Part shown: one piece after another, positions 1 to 12,765 of the stretch | How positions within the stretch are numbered: the stretch's first letter is position 1 | Layout: the number at the start of each line of letters is the position of its first letter | Assembly (NCBI RefSeq): GCF_000004195.4 | Contig: NC_030678.2 | Location: 35,135,701-35,199,700, forward strand | DNA length: 64,000 nt | Origin: Xenopus tropicalis | Lineage: Eukaryota > Chordata > Amphibia > Anura > Pipidae | Reading direction: 5' to 3' | The notes under the pieces: generated by a model | The model's input: only the letters and a program-made list of their open reading frames with translations | What the model was told of the DNA's origin: nothing | The model's database searches: none | Translations under genes and position numbers: made by a program

Positions 1-31
1 AGCATTCTGGATAACAGGTCCCATACCTGTA
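1..31 (-). repeat. End of a short inverted-repeat element
   Basis: The first bases are the reverse complement of the left end of the element seen complete at 15261-15574 and 28570-28883 (terminal motif TACAGGTATGGGACC). Only this terminus is inside the window; the rest would lie to the left. Confidence 0.7.
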
Positions 32-1820
32 CCATGTAGTAAAATGCAATAATAAATATAAATTCTGCCAAGAGACACAAGAGGAAAGCCATTGCCCTGT
101 ACAATGTTGTTTTTCATCTTGGGGTGCACACAGGCTAAAATTTATTTATTTACTTGGTATGAGCAATATATAGTAGTGAAACACTGCCTGACTCAAACCA
201 GTGTGTCTCCCTTGCTGCAAGCTAAGACACACCAGTCTATCACATACATGGGTGTAGCGCCCAGACGTCTCACAGATATCAGCTTGTAAGCTAGTAATAC
301 ACATGCCAGTAATAATGTACAGGACGTTTCATGCGATTATTGATGCATGTATGCTGCCCCACTTATCCAACCAGTATCTATGGTTGGGATTACTGCTATG
401 GATTCCAGATGGGTTTGGGAACAAGCAGGTTAGAATATTTCATCTGCTGATGCACCGTGTTGGCCAGTTCATATCCGCTTCACTTCCGCAGTGTTGCTCA
501 TTTATGCGCTATGTATGAACAATTACATCAAGAGCAAACTGGCCTTACTGTGTGTGACCCCCTCACAAGTCACCTGAAACATATGCATCGCTTCGGCTTA
601 GCAAGGTAGCCCGAAGTTGCCTCTCAAGGAAACTGTGGGCTGCTCTGGAAAGTAGCCGTGCTGCGTATGCTTTCCTACTGGCGATTCCCATTATTGCTGG
701 TGTGGAAACATAATGTATGCAAAAGATTAAAGAGGCTTATTAGGAGTGTGTTGTGGCCCTTAGAAAAAAAGAATGGTTCTCTTAACTAAGTTCATGATAT
801 GCCATGCAGTTAAAAAGAAATCACATTATCTTGATGTGTTCTGCAGCCACATAAGGTCACACTGAAGTCTCATCTTTATTGAAATTCACAGGAAATTTAA
901 CCTTGAGATTGTCTACTGATTTCTAGGCACAATGGTTTGTAATATTAAATGGAAAGGCCAGATATGTACCAGCTATCATATTGAATCTGTTTTATCTCTG
1001 TGTGAATGTTTTTAAACCTGTCTGCGTAAGAATTTATGCACAAATATATATATATATGCTTATACATATTCTGTCTCTTTTAGTCCCTTGGGGATGTAAT
1101 GTGGCTGGTGATTTTTAAACGTGTTGTGCTAAAGGAGAGCTGAAATCTTTGAAGTGCAAGGACTGTATTATCCAAAATCCATAAATGTCATCAGGTAGGG
1201 GCGGGTGGGAACAAGAGTTTGCTCTTGTGTCTAGCCCCATATCTGATGACAGACATTCTTGAACATGGGTGATGCCAGGCAGTAGGCTGGGTTGAAGGAT
1301 TTAGGGGTCGGTTGCCAAAAGTGGATGTCAACTGGTACAGCCTAACTCTTCAGAGGGTTTCATTCAACTTTAACTATATTATCATACTAAATTGTCATTA
1401 TTTAGAATGAACTGTAATTATTTGATGGACCCCATCCAAATGACCTTGTTAGCCTGCTTGTGTCAGTGTCTGATGTACAGAGCCTCAATACAAAGGTACA
1501 CATGCTTAGGCATTAAAGCTATGTCTTATTAAAAGACAGATGCGTTTGCCATGTACACCGATGTTAGTGACCGCATGAGTGTTCATGTGCATGAGATCCC
1601 ATGAAATTAGTCACTCAAAGCCTCAATTGGATTAGAGAACATTGACTGACTTTCAAAACCTATGTGTCTGAATGGGACCAATTACAAGTAGGGCATTTGG
1701 TAACAAATGTAGTATGTTTGTATCTGCCCTGATTATCAATTAGTAATTCAAAATAATAGTGCCACTTTGCATCATGGGGAAATTCTGAATTGCGATTCAT
1801 GTTTAAAGCTTTCTCCCTTT

Positions 1821-1980
1821 TTAGGGTAAAGGCACGTGGAGCTACTAGTAGCGGCTACTAAATGCCAGAAAATACCCTGCTAAAACAGTAAATGAATTAT
1901 CAGTAAATGATCAACATTGTGTATTTCAGGAGCTGTGACAAGTAGCTGCTACTAGTAGCTCTGTGTGTTTTCACTCTTAT
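1821..1980. repeat. MITE-like element, TTAGGGTGAAGRCAC termini
   Basis: The ends are inverted: the left reads TTAGGGTAAAGGCACGTGGA and the right is the diverged complement (AGCTCTGTGTGTTTTCACTC). Just inside each end is an inverted GCTACTAGTAGC-type motif. The same element appears at 30302-30503 and truncated at 7744-7895, so this is a dispersed non-autonomous DNA element. Family name not assigned. Confidence 0.7.
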
Positions 1981-1997
1981 GGTCCCCTTAGTACATA

Positions 1998-2080
1998 CAG
2001 TGCCTTGCCTAAGTTTAATTCCAGGTTGTTATGCTAGTGTAAAATCCCAAGGGGGCGTGAATACCTTTGCAAGGCACTAT
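1998..2080. mobile_element. Internally deleted Tc1/mariner-type remnant
   Basis: About 80 bp bounded by inverted CAGTGCCTTGC and GCAAGGCACT, the terminus type seen in many Tc1-like elements of fish and frogs, with a flanking TA on the left. No transposase sequence remains. It is best read as a short internal-deletion derivative. Confidence 0.55.
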
Positions 2081-3871
2081 AGTAGTCCTCTGGCTGGTAT
2101 TAAATAAAAATAAATCTTCAGGTAGGACTATCTGTTATCAGATTTACTGAAAGGAGAGGTCTGCATATTTGCCCTTCCAGTCTGACTTATTACTACTGTA
2201 GCAAGAAACTGGAACAGTAGGATAGGATAGAACACTGGTGGCAGCCTGCCTAGGATGGAATGGGGAGCAGTGGAATTATGGTTTGGTAAGGCTTACTAAT
2301 ACACTGTAGTACATTAGCTAACAGGTTTAAGTTTTCAGAAGAAATAAAGCCTAAAAGGGAAATTCCAAAATATTAGGTTGTTAAAGAGGAGTGGGTGCAG
2401 AACTGTCATTTTGCAGCCATGTTTATGGAATACATGGAGTGAGTCAGTGACTTTGCCTATCACCCAGGCTTACCCCGTTCCTGTACTCACTTCACATTCT
2501 CACAGTTCTGAGGGTGTCACAACATAGTGACGCAGGTAATTTAATAGATACATATCTAACGTAGATGTCGTTGATTTGAATAAATGCTCAGTTTACAGAA
2601 TGAGATATATTAAGAGAATCCATCAGACTGATGAGTAGGCTGAACCCCGCTTGCCCTTGTGTTTACCAACCCGGGGGTTTTTTTTCATACAAACAGCAAC
2701 ACTGTAGGTTAGTGACTACCACATACACAGGCATAGTTTCCGTGAGACCATCTGTGACTCGTGTTTGAGAAAAACCTTAATATGCATAAATATTAACCAC
2801 ATTCGTACAGAGCCACAAGAGCAGGTCACAGGGTCACAGGGTTTCAGTATTACTTGTGTGTGGTTGGCATCTTTTGCTTTCTCACTCTCTTTGGGCATGT
2901 TTCTGCCTTTTCGTTCCTATGCAGCCTTCCTGTCCCTCACATCTCTGTCATTTCTGCTAAGCCTTTTGCTTGTAAAAACATGAACTGCCAATAGTAATAT
3001 TCAAACCCTATCACTGGATTACTCATGGTTCTTATTAGGAGACTTAGTACCAGGGGCAGTCAGATAGTTTTGCTCTGCACTGCCCGTACTTCCTACTCCA
3101 TCTCATATTAGCTTAATATGGGATGTTAAGGGAATCCAGGGTAAGTGTAGGCATCAGCTTCCTAAACTAGAATAGGTTTAGAATTAAAGGAATATAATCA
3201 TCATTTAGATTTTGTTGCCTTGTTAAGCATTTGTAATCTTATCTTGCTCTAATTATTGTTGTTAAGGGCTTTGTTATCAGGACCAATGGGGTCTGGATAC
3301 TCCATGTTGGTACCTCACCCATAAAGCAGGACTGTTGGTGTATGAGAGAGCTTCCTTGTGCAAGCAAGCATCTCTTATTTTTCTATAATTTAAGAAAAAT
3401 TTAAAAAAGACCAAACATTCCTGGATTTTAGGCACAAAGTATTATTTTATGTTGCTTTATTTAAGGACATTGGTTTTCTTGCTGCAGTACGCTGTCATTT
3501 TTTATTGTAGGGAGAAATGTCAGTGTGTTAAAGGGGATTGTGGAGACCTGTCCCGAACTGCACAGGGAACCATAGGCTTAAAAATCATCAAATTAAACAC
3601 TGAACTGATCTGTTAAAGGCTCATGAAACAAGTATTTTCTTGACTTGACTTTCTACCCATAGGTAAAGAAACCTCACTTAATGCAATACAGGTGCTATCA
3701 TCCAACTGTAGGTAATAAAGAAGTATATATAAGACAATGCACTTTCATCTGTAATATGTCAGTGTTTAAGAAGCCCAAGGAGACGTTTGAAAGCATGATG
3801 ATGATAAATAATTTCACTGCTTTTTTATTGCCCTAATTTAATTGTGTTACTTTGATGAGCTGCAGTGAAAC

Positions 3872-4055
3872 TTAAAGGGGGTAGTTCAACTTAAAATGAA
3901 CTTTAACTATGATGTAGGCAGTGTTATTCTGAGACAGTTTGTTGTTGGTCTTTGTTTTATTTATTTTTTTTGTGCTTTTTGAATAAGATAGCTTTTTCTT
4001 CAGAAGCTCTCAGTTTGCAACCGGAATGGGAGATGGCCTGAATATAATATGTCTG
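3872..4055. repeat. Fragment of TTAA-type (Kolobok/T2-like) element
   Basis: It starts TTAAAGGGGGTAGTTCAAC and continues with a block (ATGATGTAGGCAGTG, GCTCTCAGTTTGCAA) also found in the longer copies at 29414-29874, 33339-33792 and 36730-37205. The middle is deleted relative to those copies. A matching right terminus (AACTTCCCCTTTAA) sits near 4677-4689. Confidence 0.65.
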
Positions 4056-5689
4056 ATTCAAAAGTTGCTGATAACAGGGCACTCAATAACATAGTTAACC
4101 TAAAAGACCATATCATGTTTTGTAATGTTAGTGTCTGAATCCTCAGTAGCTTGTATATATCTTAATAACTCCAGGCACAATCTTACTATTAATCTGTGTC
4201 TTATCTTAATCCAGCACTATCACCTTTGTATTGCTACATATAAACCACAAATTACTCCTTATATTTTATATGATTGTGGAATATTGCTTTGATCAGCATC
4301 AGTTTGTATTTAAGTAAGATTGTGATTGACACTTAGGTCAAGTAAATTGGTACACATTCTCTTTGCCTAGACAATTAGATAAAATAAATGACAGATTAAA
4401 TAAATGACAGATGAGCTGTTACAAATTTAAATGGATTATTTTTATAAACTCTGTAAAGGTTGTATCACACCAGCCATTTTGACCTGTGCTACTGTTGATT
4501 GTGATCAAAACTTGATGAACCTCCACAGCTAAATAACCATTACTAATAACTAACATAAATAATAACAAACAAAAATGGTAATAAGAATTAGCTACACTGT
4601 CAAACAGATGTTTATACAGTTGAAACTCCATATCTAAGAGAGGCAGCACGAAAAACACAAGTTCATTTGTGGGTTAACTTCCCCTTTAATAAATTTAAGG
4701 GACAGTAAAACACAAGCAAACATTCCCGATTTATAAAACTGCTATTAAGCACAATTTCCAATACAAAGATGGAATGTTTCTTGCGTTAGAAGATGAGAAA
4801 AACAAAGTCATTGGCAACTGTTATCTTCTAGTGGTCAGGGACATAAGGCTTATTTATCAAATAGGGAAGTAAAAGTTCTCTGCAAATATTCCAAAAATCA
4901 GTTTACTGGAAGATTTATTGGGATGTTTGTAAAAAAAAAAAAAAAAAAAAAATCCACTGTTCCTTTTCTAAAGACGCACTTTAGTGTAGAGTTAATGTAT
5001 ACTAAGGAACTCTGGATTTTCCCCAGTTAATAAGACAAGGCTTTAAAGATGTATAGTCTTCCCATTGATGTTCCTTTCTCTGGAGTCTTTTCGTTAGTGT
5101 GCCAACAGTATCCAAGGTTGGGGGGTGGGGGCAATGCTGAAATAACTGGAATCAGAAAAGATTAAAACTAATTATTAGTGTTGGCTTTGTTAGATCCTAA
5201 TACTAACCAGATGCAATGGTTTCTTTCTCTGCTTTTTTTCTTTTTGCTGTGTAATTAATTTTTGGGAATTATAATTCCTTTATCAGCAAAGTACAAAAGA
5301 GAAAACAAGGGTAAAGTTCCAGATGTTTATAGGGTGCACAATTATCGTGAAAGATTAGGTAGAATTCCCAAGAACCCTGCAAAACATTTGGTTATCATTC
5401 AACCAGCAAAGCTTTGGAGACAAAATACATATTTTTATAGTGTAATTATAAAGGCATCTTATTTAACGAGCTGTAGGGGAGTATCACCGAAAATTACATT
5501 TGTGGTTTTGGGCTGGTAAAAAGAGAAAAATCTGTAGTTTTATCAGAATTTCTGAGCTCATCAGTCTTAAACTATACATTACACATGCATGCACATACAT
5601 ATATAAATATGCACATATATACATACATAGAGGTCTGCATTGATCCCTGAGAGCCATGGCTGATTTTAAATTAATCTACCTCTTTCCAG

Positions 5690-5892
5690 CCTGCTACTGA
5701 AAATTGTCACTGATCCCAGCAACAAAAATGCAGATTTACCAAAAGGCTTACATTTTATTGGTTTACTCATGTTTCCTTCTAAACGGCTGCATAGTTGTTG
5801 GGGTAACTACGTTCTAGCAACCAGTTGCAAACTTATAATAGCACTGTCTGCACTATACTTACATTTATTTTAAGTTAAACTACCCCTTTAAA
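5690..5892 (-). repeat. Reverse-oriented fragment of the same TTAA element family
   Basis: The right end reads AGTTAAACTACCCCTTTAA, the complement of the left terminus of the copy at 3872. It also contains CTAGCAACCAGTTGCAAACT in reverse relative to the other copies. Confidence 0.6.
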
Positions 5893-6241
5893 CTGCTACA
5901 GAATAATGAATAATTGTAGCACTTTTCTTGTACCCCAGTACATTTTTTTTTACTTTTCATTGCTTTAAGTTTTAAATACCTAATTAATAAATCTTCAGGG
6001 CTTACAGTATGTATGGATATTGCGGGGGGTAATGTGACACCACAGCATGGCACACAAAATTAAATGCATATGACCTTTTTTTTTTTTTTTTTTTTTGCAA
6101 AAAGTGATGTCAACCCACCATCATTCAGCTTAAATGTGGATAAACAAATAGGTTTGTGGATAGAAATATAGATTCTACTAGCTACACATAACTTTTATTC
6201 TGTAATGTGATTTAGAGGCTTTGGAAAAGCGAGATCCTTAT

Positions 6242-6833
6242 TTAAAGGGATTCTGTCGTGATTTTTATGATGTACTTTTATTTCTAAATTAGCAAATAAT
6301 TCACTCTACCACTTAAAATTTTATTCTTGAATCAATAAATGTATTTATTTGTAGCTGTAATATTGGTGTGTAGGCGCCTCTCAGTGCATTGTGCCTGAGT
6401 CTGAGCTTTCAGAAGGAGCCAGCGCTACACATTAGAACTGCTTTTAGGTAACCTATTGTTTTTTCCTACTCTTGTAACTGGAGGAGTCCCAAGCCGGACT
6501 TGGATTTCTTACTATTGAGTGCTATTTTGATATCTACTGGGAGCTGCTATCTTGCTCCCTTCCCATTGTTCTGCTGATCGGCTGCTGGGAGGGGTGATAT
6601 CACCCCAACTAAAGTAAAGTGTGACTGAAGTTTATCAGAGCACAGGTCACATGGCTGTGGCACCCTGGGAAATGAAGAATATGGCTAGCCCCATGTGAAA
6701 TTTGAAAATGAAATGTAAAAATAACTGTGCTTTTTAAAAAAAACAGAATACAAGATTCTGCTGGAGAAGCTCTATTAACTGATGTGTTTTGAAACATGTT
6801 TTCCCATGACAGTGTTCCTTTAAATTATATTTA
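6242..6833. repeat. Full-length TTAA-flanked non-autonomous element (~590 bp)
   Basis: It is bounded by TTAAAGGGATTCTGTCGTGA on the left and the inverted CATGACAGTGTTCCTTTAA on the right, so it has inverted termini with TTAA at both ends. There is no coding capacity; the small open frames inside are chance. The TTAA target and AAAGG end fit the Kolobok/T2 group common in Xenopus. Confidence 0.75.
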
Positions 6834-7743
6834 TTTCTTTATTAGCATTTACAAAGGCACCAATTACACAATGGCAGATACTCCTGCCTTCACAGGCTTG
6901 TGTGGCCCCGAGAATTTAAGAGCAGCAGGGCTAATGCACTGTCCATAATATTCATTGTTCTGACCCAGTTATTTACACGAATTTGAGCCTGCCCAAAGCT
7001 CGCTCCATTAACAGGAATAATAAAAATGACCATCAAAGTTCAGCCACCAGGGGGCTTTTTCTTCTCTCCATTATAGGAACCAAGCATACATCAACTGATC
7101 ACTGACCACTGTATAGAAATCCAGATATATGAGCTACTAGGGTGACTTAACCTTTCTAATGGTGTGTTTCACTCAGGGCATGTAAATATACTTTATTATA
7201 AAAAGGATTTCACTCCTTTTTGTCCACCCCTAATATGATTTATTTTGTATGGATGAAAAAAGAGGAAGATAAACCTATTCCTAAATGATGTGTATATTTA
7301 AAAAAGATGTGCTATCATCTCTGCAAGTGCTGGGCCCCAGTTTTATATGAGACTAACTTGATCTATAAAACAATTGCTTAACATAAGTCTAGATGACCCA
7401 GCCCATGTATCATGTTGCCAGTGTTATGTGGGACCTCAGGTAACTGGATATCACTTTTAACAAAACATACTTGGGCCAATGTATAGAAGGATGTCTATTT
7501 AATATTGTTGCATTTCAATATTTAGGTGCAGTTGTTCTGTCAGACCTGGGAATTGTGCCTTTAGTATTCACAGATTGAGACATGGTGGTATTTTTACTCT
7601 TAGAAATTCTACATATGTTGGGGCCACAGGTTAATCATCTATATATACATATGCTGAAAATATCTAACAATTGGTGCACTACACATGACTTTTCATCATT
7701 TCATCTAAGTGTTCTTGTTATATCAAATGTTTTAATCCCACTT

Positions 7744-7895
7744 TAAGGGTGAAGACACCCAGAGCTACTTAGTAGCAGCTGCTGGTCAAGGCTACTAAAC
7801 GCCACAAAATACCCTGCTATAGACAATACTGAGAATTGCCTCTGCTAAAAAACTCGTAGAGATAATTATAAGTAGATTATCAGCAGGTGTACTGC
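7744..7895. repeat. Truncated MITE-like element (TTAGGGTGAAG family)
   Basis: It starts TAAGGGTGAAGACACCCAGA and carries AGTAGCAGCTGCTGGTCAAG and the internal motif AAATACCCTGCTATAGACAA shared with the copies at 1821 and 30302. The right terminus is missing, replaced by another repeat at 7896. Confidence 0.6.
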
Positions 7896-8059
7896 CAAAC
7901 AGAGCCTATTATAGGCTGCCAGTCCTCATAGGGGCTACCAAATAGCCAATAACAGCTCTTATTTGGCACCCCCGGGAAATTTGTCATGCTTGTGTTGCTC
8001 CCCAACTCTCTTTACATTTGAACATGGCTCACGGGTAAAAAAAAATAGGGACCCCTGGC
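7896..8059 (-). repeat. Partial copy of GGGGTCCCCAACC dispersed repeat
   Basis: Read on the minus strand this runs from a GGGTCCCTATTTTTTTT-like start through CCGTGAGCCATGTTCAAATG and AGCAACACAAGCATGAC, matching the plus-strand copy at 22464-22772. Confidence 0.6.
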
Positions 8060-8553
8060 CTACAAATTGTGCAAAGGACACATTGGCATTTTCTTATTCA
8101 CTGCAATGGGAGGCAGTGTCGAGCAGTTAGAGGCACTATGACCATTGCTTCCATAGAGATAAGAATACAGTTGACTTTATCCATACTGTGAGCAGCTGTT
8201 TTTCTTGTCCTGACTGGTGCATTCCCAACTAAACTTATGAGAATATTACCTTGTTTGTGGTGACATTAAGTTGGTGTGGATATGGAACAAAATGGGGGCT
8301 GAGGAACACAGTGTTACGTTTTACATCCCCTTGGCCCCCATGCCTGTATAAGTTAGACATTTAGGGCCTTCCTTTGACCTACTAAAGTTTTATAAATAGT
8401 GAGGCTGATGTGGATTTTATGATAAACCCATTAGGAGGCAAAATAAGATACTGTATAGACCTGGTTAAAATGAGGGAAAAATACATTTGGAGAAGGAGCA
8501 TTTAAGGGCTTGTCAGAAGTGCATTGACAGAACAAACCCTTGATTTTGATGGC

Positions 8554-8994
8554 TTAAAGGAGCATTATACCCCCAGAATGAATACTTAACCACATTAAGT
8601 GGCCTCTTAAAGAATCTTACCAAATGGAATATATATTGGTAAATATTGCCCTTTTACATCATTTCCGCTAAGCCACCATTTTGTGATGATCTGTGTGCTC
8701 CCTCAGAGACCACCTGACAGGAAATAATGGAAGAGGAACAGGGAGAAGTGTGGGAGTTAAATACAGAACTTTGTCCATGAATTAGCTGATGTGATCTAAC
8801 ATGTATGTGTACACCGTGAATCATATGATCCCAGGCGGCGGCCCTTAGTACTTAAAATGGCATTTTTCTATTTAGGATTTCCCAATGGCACATATTGCTA
8901 AAAAAAAGTATTCAGATAAAGCAGGGTTTTACATATGTTTTACAATATATATTTAAAGAGACCTACATTGTTCAGAAGTATAGTTTTCCTTTAA
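8554..8994. repeat. TTAA-flanked inverted-terminus element (~440 bp)
   Basis: The left end is TTAAAGGAGCATTATACCCC and the right end is ACTATAGTTTTCCTTTAA-like, which is the inverted complement. There is no recognisable coding sequence. By structure it is a Kolobok-like MITE of a subfamily distinct from the 6242 and 29414 copies. Confidence 0.6.
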
Positions 8995-9119
8995 TTGGTT
9001 GATTGGATATGAGTATAAATACCATGGGGGACTTTTGGCGCCACAAGGAAAGTATATGCCATTCAAAGAACAGGCCCAGAGTGTTGCCCCAGGAAATGGT
9101 TGGTACTGGTTTACAGATA

Positions 9120-10587
<1,468 letters not shown>

Positions 10588-11835
10588 TATGCTTTTCCAC
10601 TGCCTGCTTCATGTACAGTTGGTTTTGCTGCCTGACCTACGTCTGTACTTGCCCTTTTATCCTATCCATCAGGGAGGGACTATATGTGCGTGCATAGAAC
10701 TGTTCTTGTAGCTGACAGCCCCCTCCTCTTGTTTAACCCCCGGCAGTCATTTGGCAGGGCACCTATTTCCTGCCAGAGATCATTACAGTGGGGGTGTTTG
10801 TGGCAGCAAACAGGTTGAGTGTGTGGGTTTCTTCACACATGTTTTGTATTACACAGCCAAGAGGCTGAAAAGGAAAGTCCTAGTGCTGAGAGCTGAAGCA
10901 GGTTACAGGCAGGGGTTACACGTAGGTCACATCGCTGACACACTGCAACTGCACTGGGTAAATTTAGACCTAAAGAGGAAACTCAAAGTTTTGCCACAGG
11001 CACATTTCCTATTTTTACAGAAATCTGTAGCTTGCCACCAACTAGGCCTGGGAAAGTGGTTACCAGCCTGGTTATATTTCAGTCAAGCAGTGAGAAAGCA
11101 GCATCACAGCAGTTCTATCAGATCATCTTCATATCAGTTGCCATATGGTGCTTGTGTTGCATGGGGGGATTCTGAACGTGGTGGGAGCAGATTTTGTCAT
11201 CACTGTGCCTGCACTAAATTACAGCTGCACGACTGAGATGTAGCAATGCGGCGCGTGGGAGGGTGGCTGGTAATGCTGGAAGAATTTACACCACAAAATC
11301 ATATGACTGGGTTAGCAAAATGGTCATATGGGGGTTCTTCTGGAAGATGAGGTGGTCTAGTAAGGGATTTGTAGGTAGTGCCATGTCTGCTGCTAATAAA
11401 GGATTGGTATGGAGAGTAGTTCCAGTAAGTAATGGTGTAACTGGGCTACTGTGTCTGGGAGATCTTGACAACACAGTCATGCAGATGGGACAATACAGTC
11501 ATACAGATGTGAATATTTTGGCTGCTCAACTCACCTCCTCCTTGAAATGTTTTACCCAATTGGCTTTACTATTTACGTCTTCAGCAGTGTAGCAGCCATC
11601 CAATCACACTATTTAATTACCAAACAATCAAGATGCCTATATTCCAGTTCATAACCCTAGACTGCCCTTTATCATGAGAAGCCACCCTAGACAGCCTAGA
11701 AACCTTCTAATTGAAAAGTGGCCAAAACTCTCCTTAATTTAAACCTGGATAATCCACTCAAATTTAACAAGAAATGTAATAGGCATATGGGCACTTTCCT
11801 TTTACTGTGTCATCAACCAAACCGCACTATCCCAT

Positions 11836-12121
11836 AAATGTTAGCTTTTGCAACATTCTAAGCAGTGACATTTTTAAAGGTATGAAGACACAATTATTTT
11901 GGAATGACACATCCAATACTAAAAATTCTTAGATATTAATTGCAGCCTTTGGATCAGTCTGCACAGGTCTAAATTAATTTAAACATACATACATGTTTGC
12001 TCATTTTTTTTTTCTTTAATATCTAAGAATTTTTAGTATTTGATGTGTCATTTCAAAATAATTGTGTCTTCATGAACCTTTAAAAATTTCACTGCTTAGA
12101 ATGTTGCAAAATCTAAAATTT
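11836..12121. repeat. Long imperfect inverted repeat (~100-bp arms)
   Basis: The left arm (about 11836-11942, containing TTTTGCAACATTCTAAGCAG and AATACTAAAAATTCTTAGAT) is complementary to the right arm (about 12020-12121). A spacer of about 75 bp separates them. It probably derives from a palindromic MITE; transcribed as part of the SMG6 intron it would fold into a long hairpin. Confidence 0.8.
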
Positions 12122-12588
12122 GGGTACAAGGTTTCTAGGAACTGTGCGACTACATACATACATACAGGTGTTTTGGGGTAAGTAGTCCTAGTGGTAAATG
12201 TACTGTATGTATGCTTTCAGCTGCCCCTGGCCTCTAATATTTTATTCTTCATCAGTATAGTTTATTTAATATAGAATATAGTGAATTTTTAAATAGGGTA
12301 TTACTCATTGTTTATAGTTCTGGGGTTGTAAAGCTGATTCCCAGGCTAATCATGACTTAATCCATTGATGTGGGGTATACCCAGTGCATACCGTTAGGCA
12401 AAGGCACATAAAACTGGGACCTACAAGCCCACACACACAGTTCCAGGTCATACTTCTTCACAAAGGTTCATGTAGCATTAAATGGAGTGAAAGATTCAGA
12501 GGGTTAACCAAACACTTGGCCCTTTTCTTATGCCTCTACTCTTTGTTTTCCTTTCTCATTATCTTCTCTCCCTCCTCCTCCCCCTTAG

Positions 12589-12765
12589 ATTATTGCTGCG
12601 GATTGCAAGCGGGTCACAGTCCTGAAATATTTCCTGGAAGCATTGTGCGGACAAGAAGAGCCTCTGCTGGCATTCAAGGGTGGAAAATATGTGTCAGTGG
12701 CACCCGTCCCAGACACCATAGGAAAGGAAACAGGAAGCCCAGAGGGAAACCAAATGGAAGATCAG
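12589..12765 (+). CDS. SMG6: SMG6 exon a (59 codons, phase 0-0)
   Basis: The acceptor follows a strong pyrimidine tract (CTCCTCCTCCCCCTTAG) and the donor is CAG|GTACTG. It encodes IIAADCKRVTVLKYFLEALC, then GQEEPLLAFKGGKYVSVAPV, and ends in EGNQMEDQ. This is the conserved end of the region before the acidic linker. A longer overlapping open frame (12384-12806) reads the other frame and is spurious. Confidence 0.95.

Noticed and set aside
10751..11236. 161-residue open frame just after the Tc1 element
   Set aside because: No recognisable domain, low-complexity composition, no splice or promoter support. Its start lies outside the transposon's inverted repeat, so it is not part of it.
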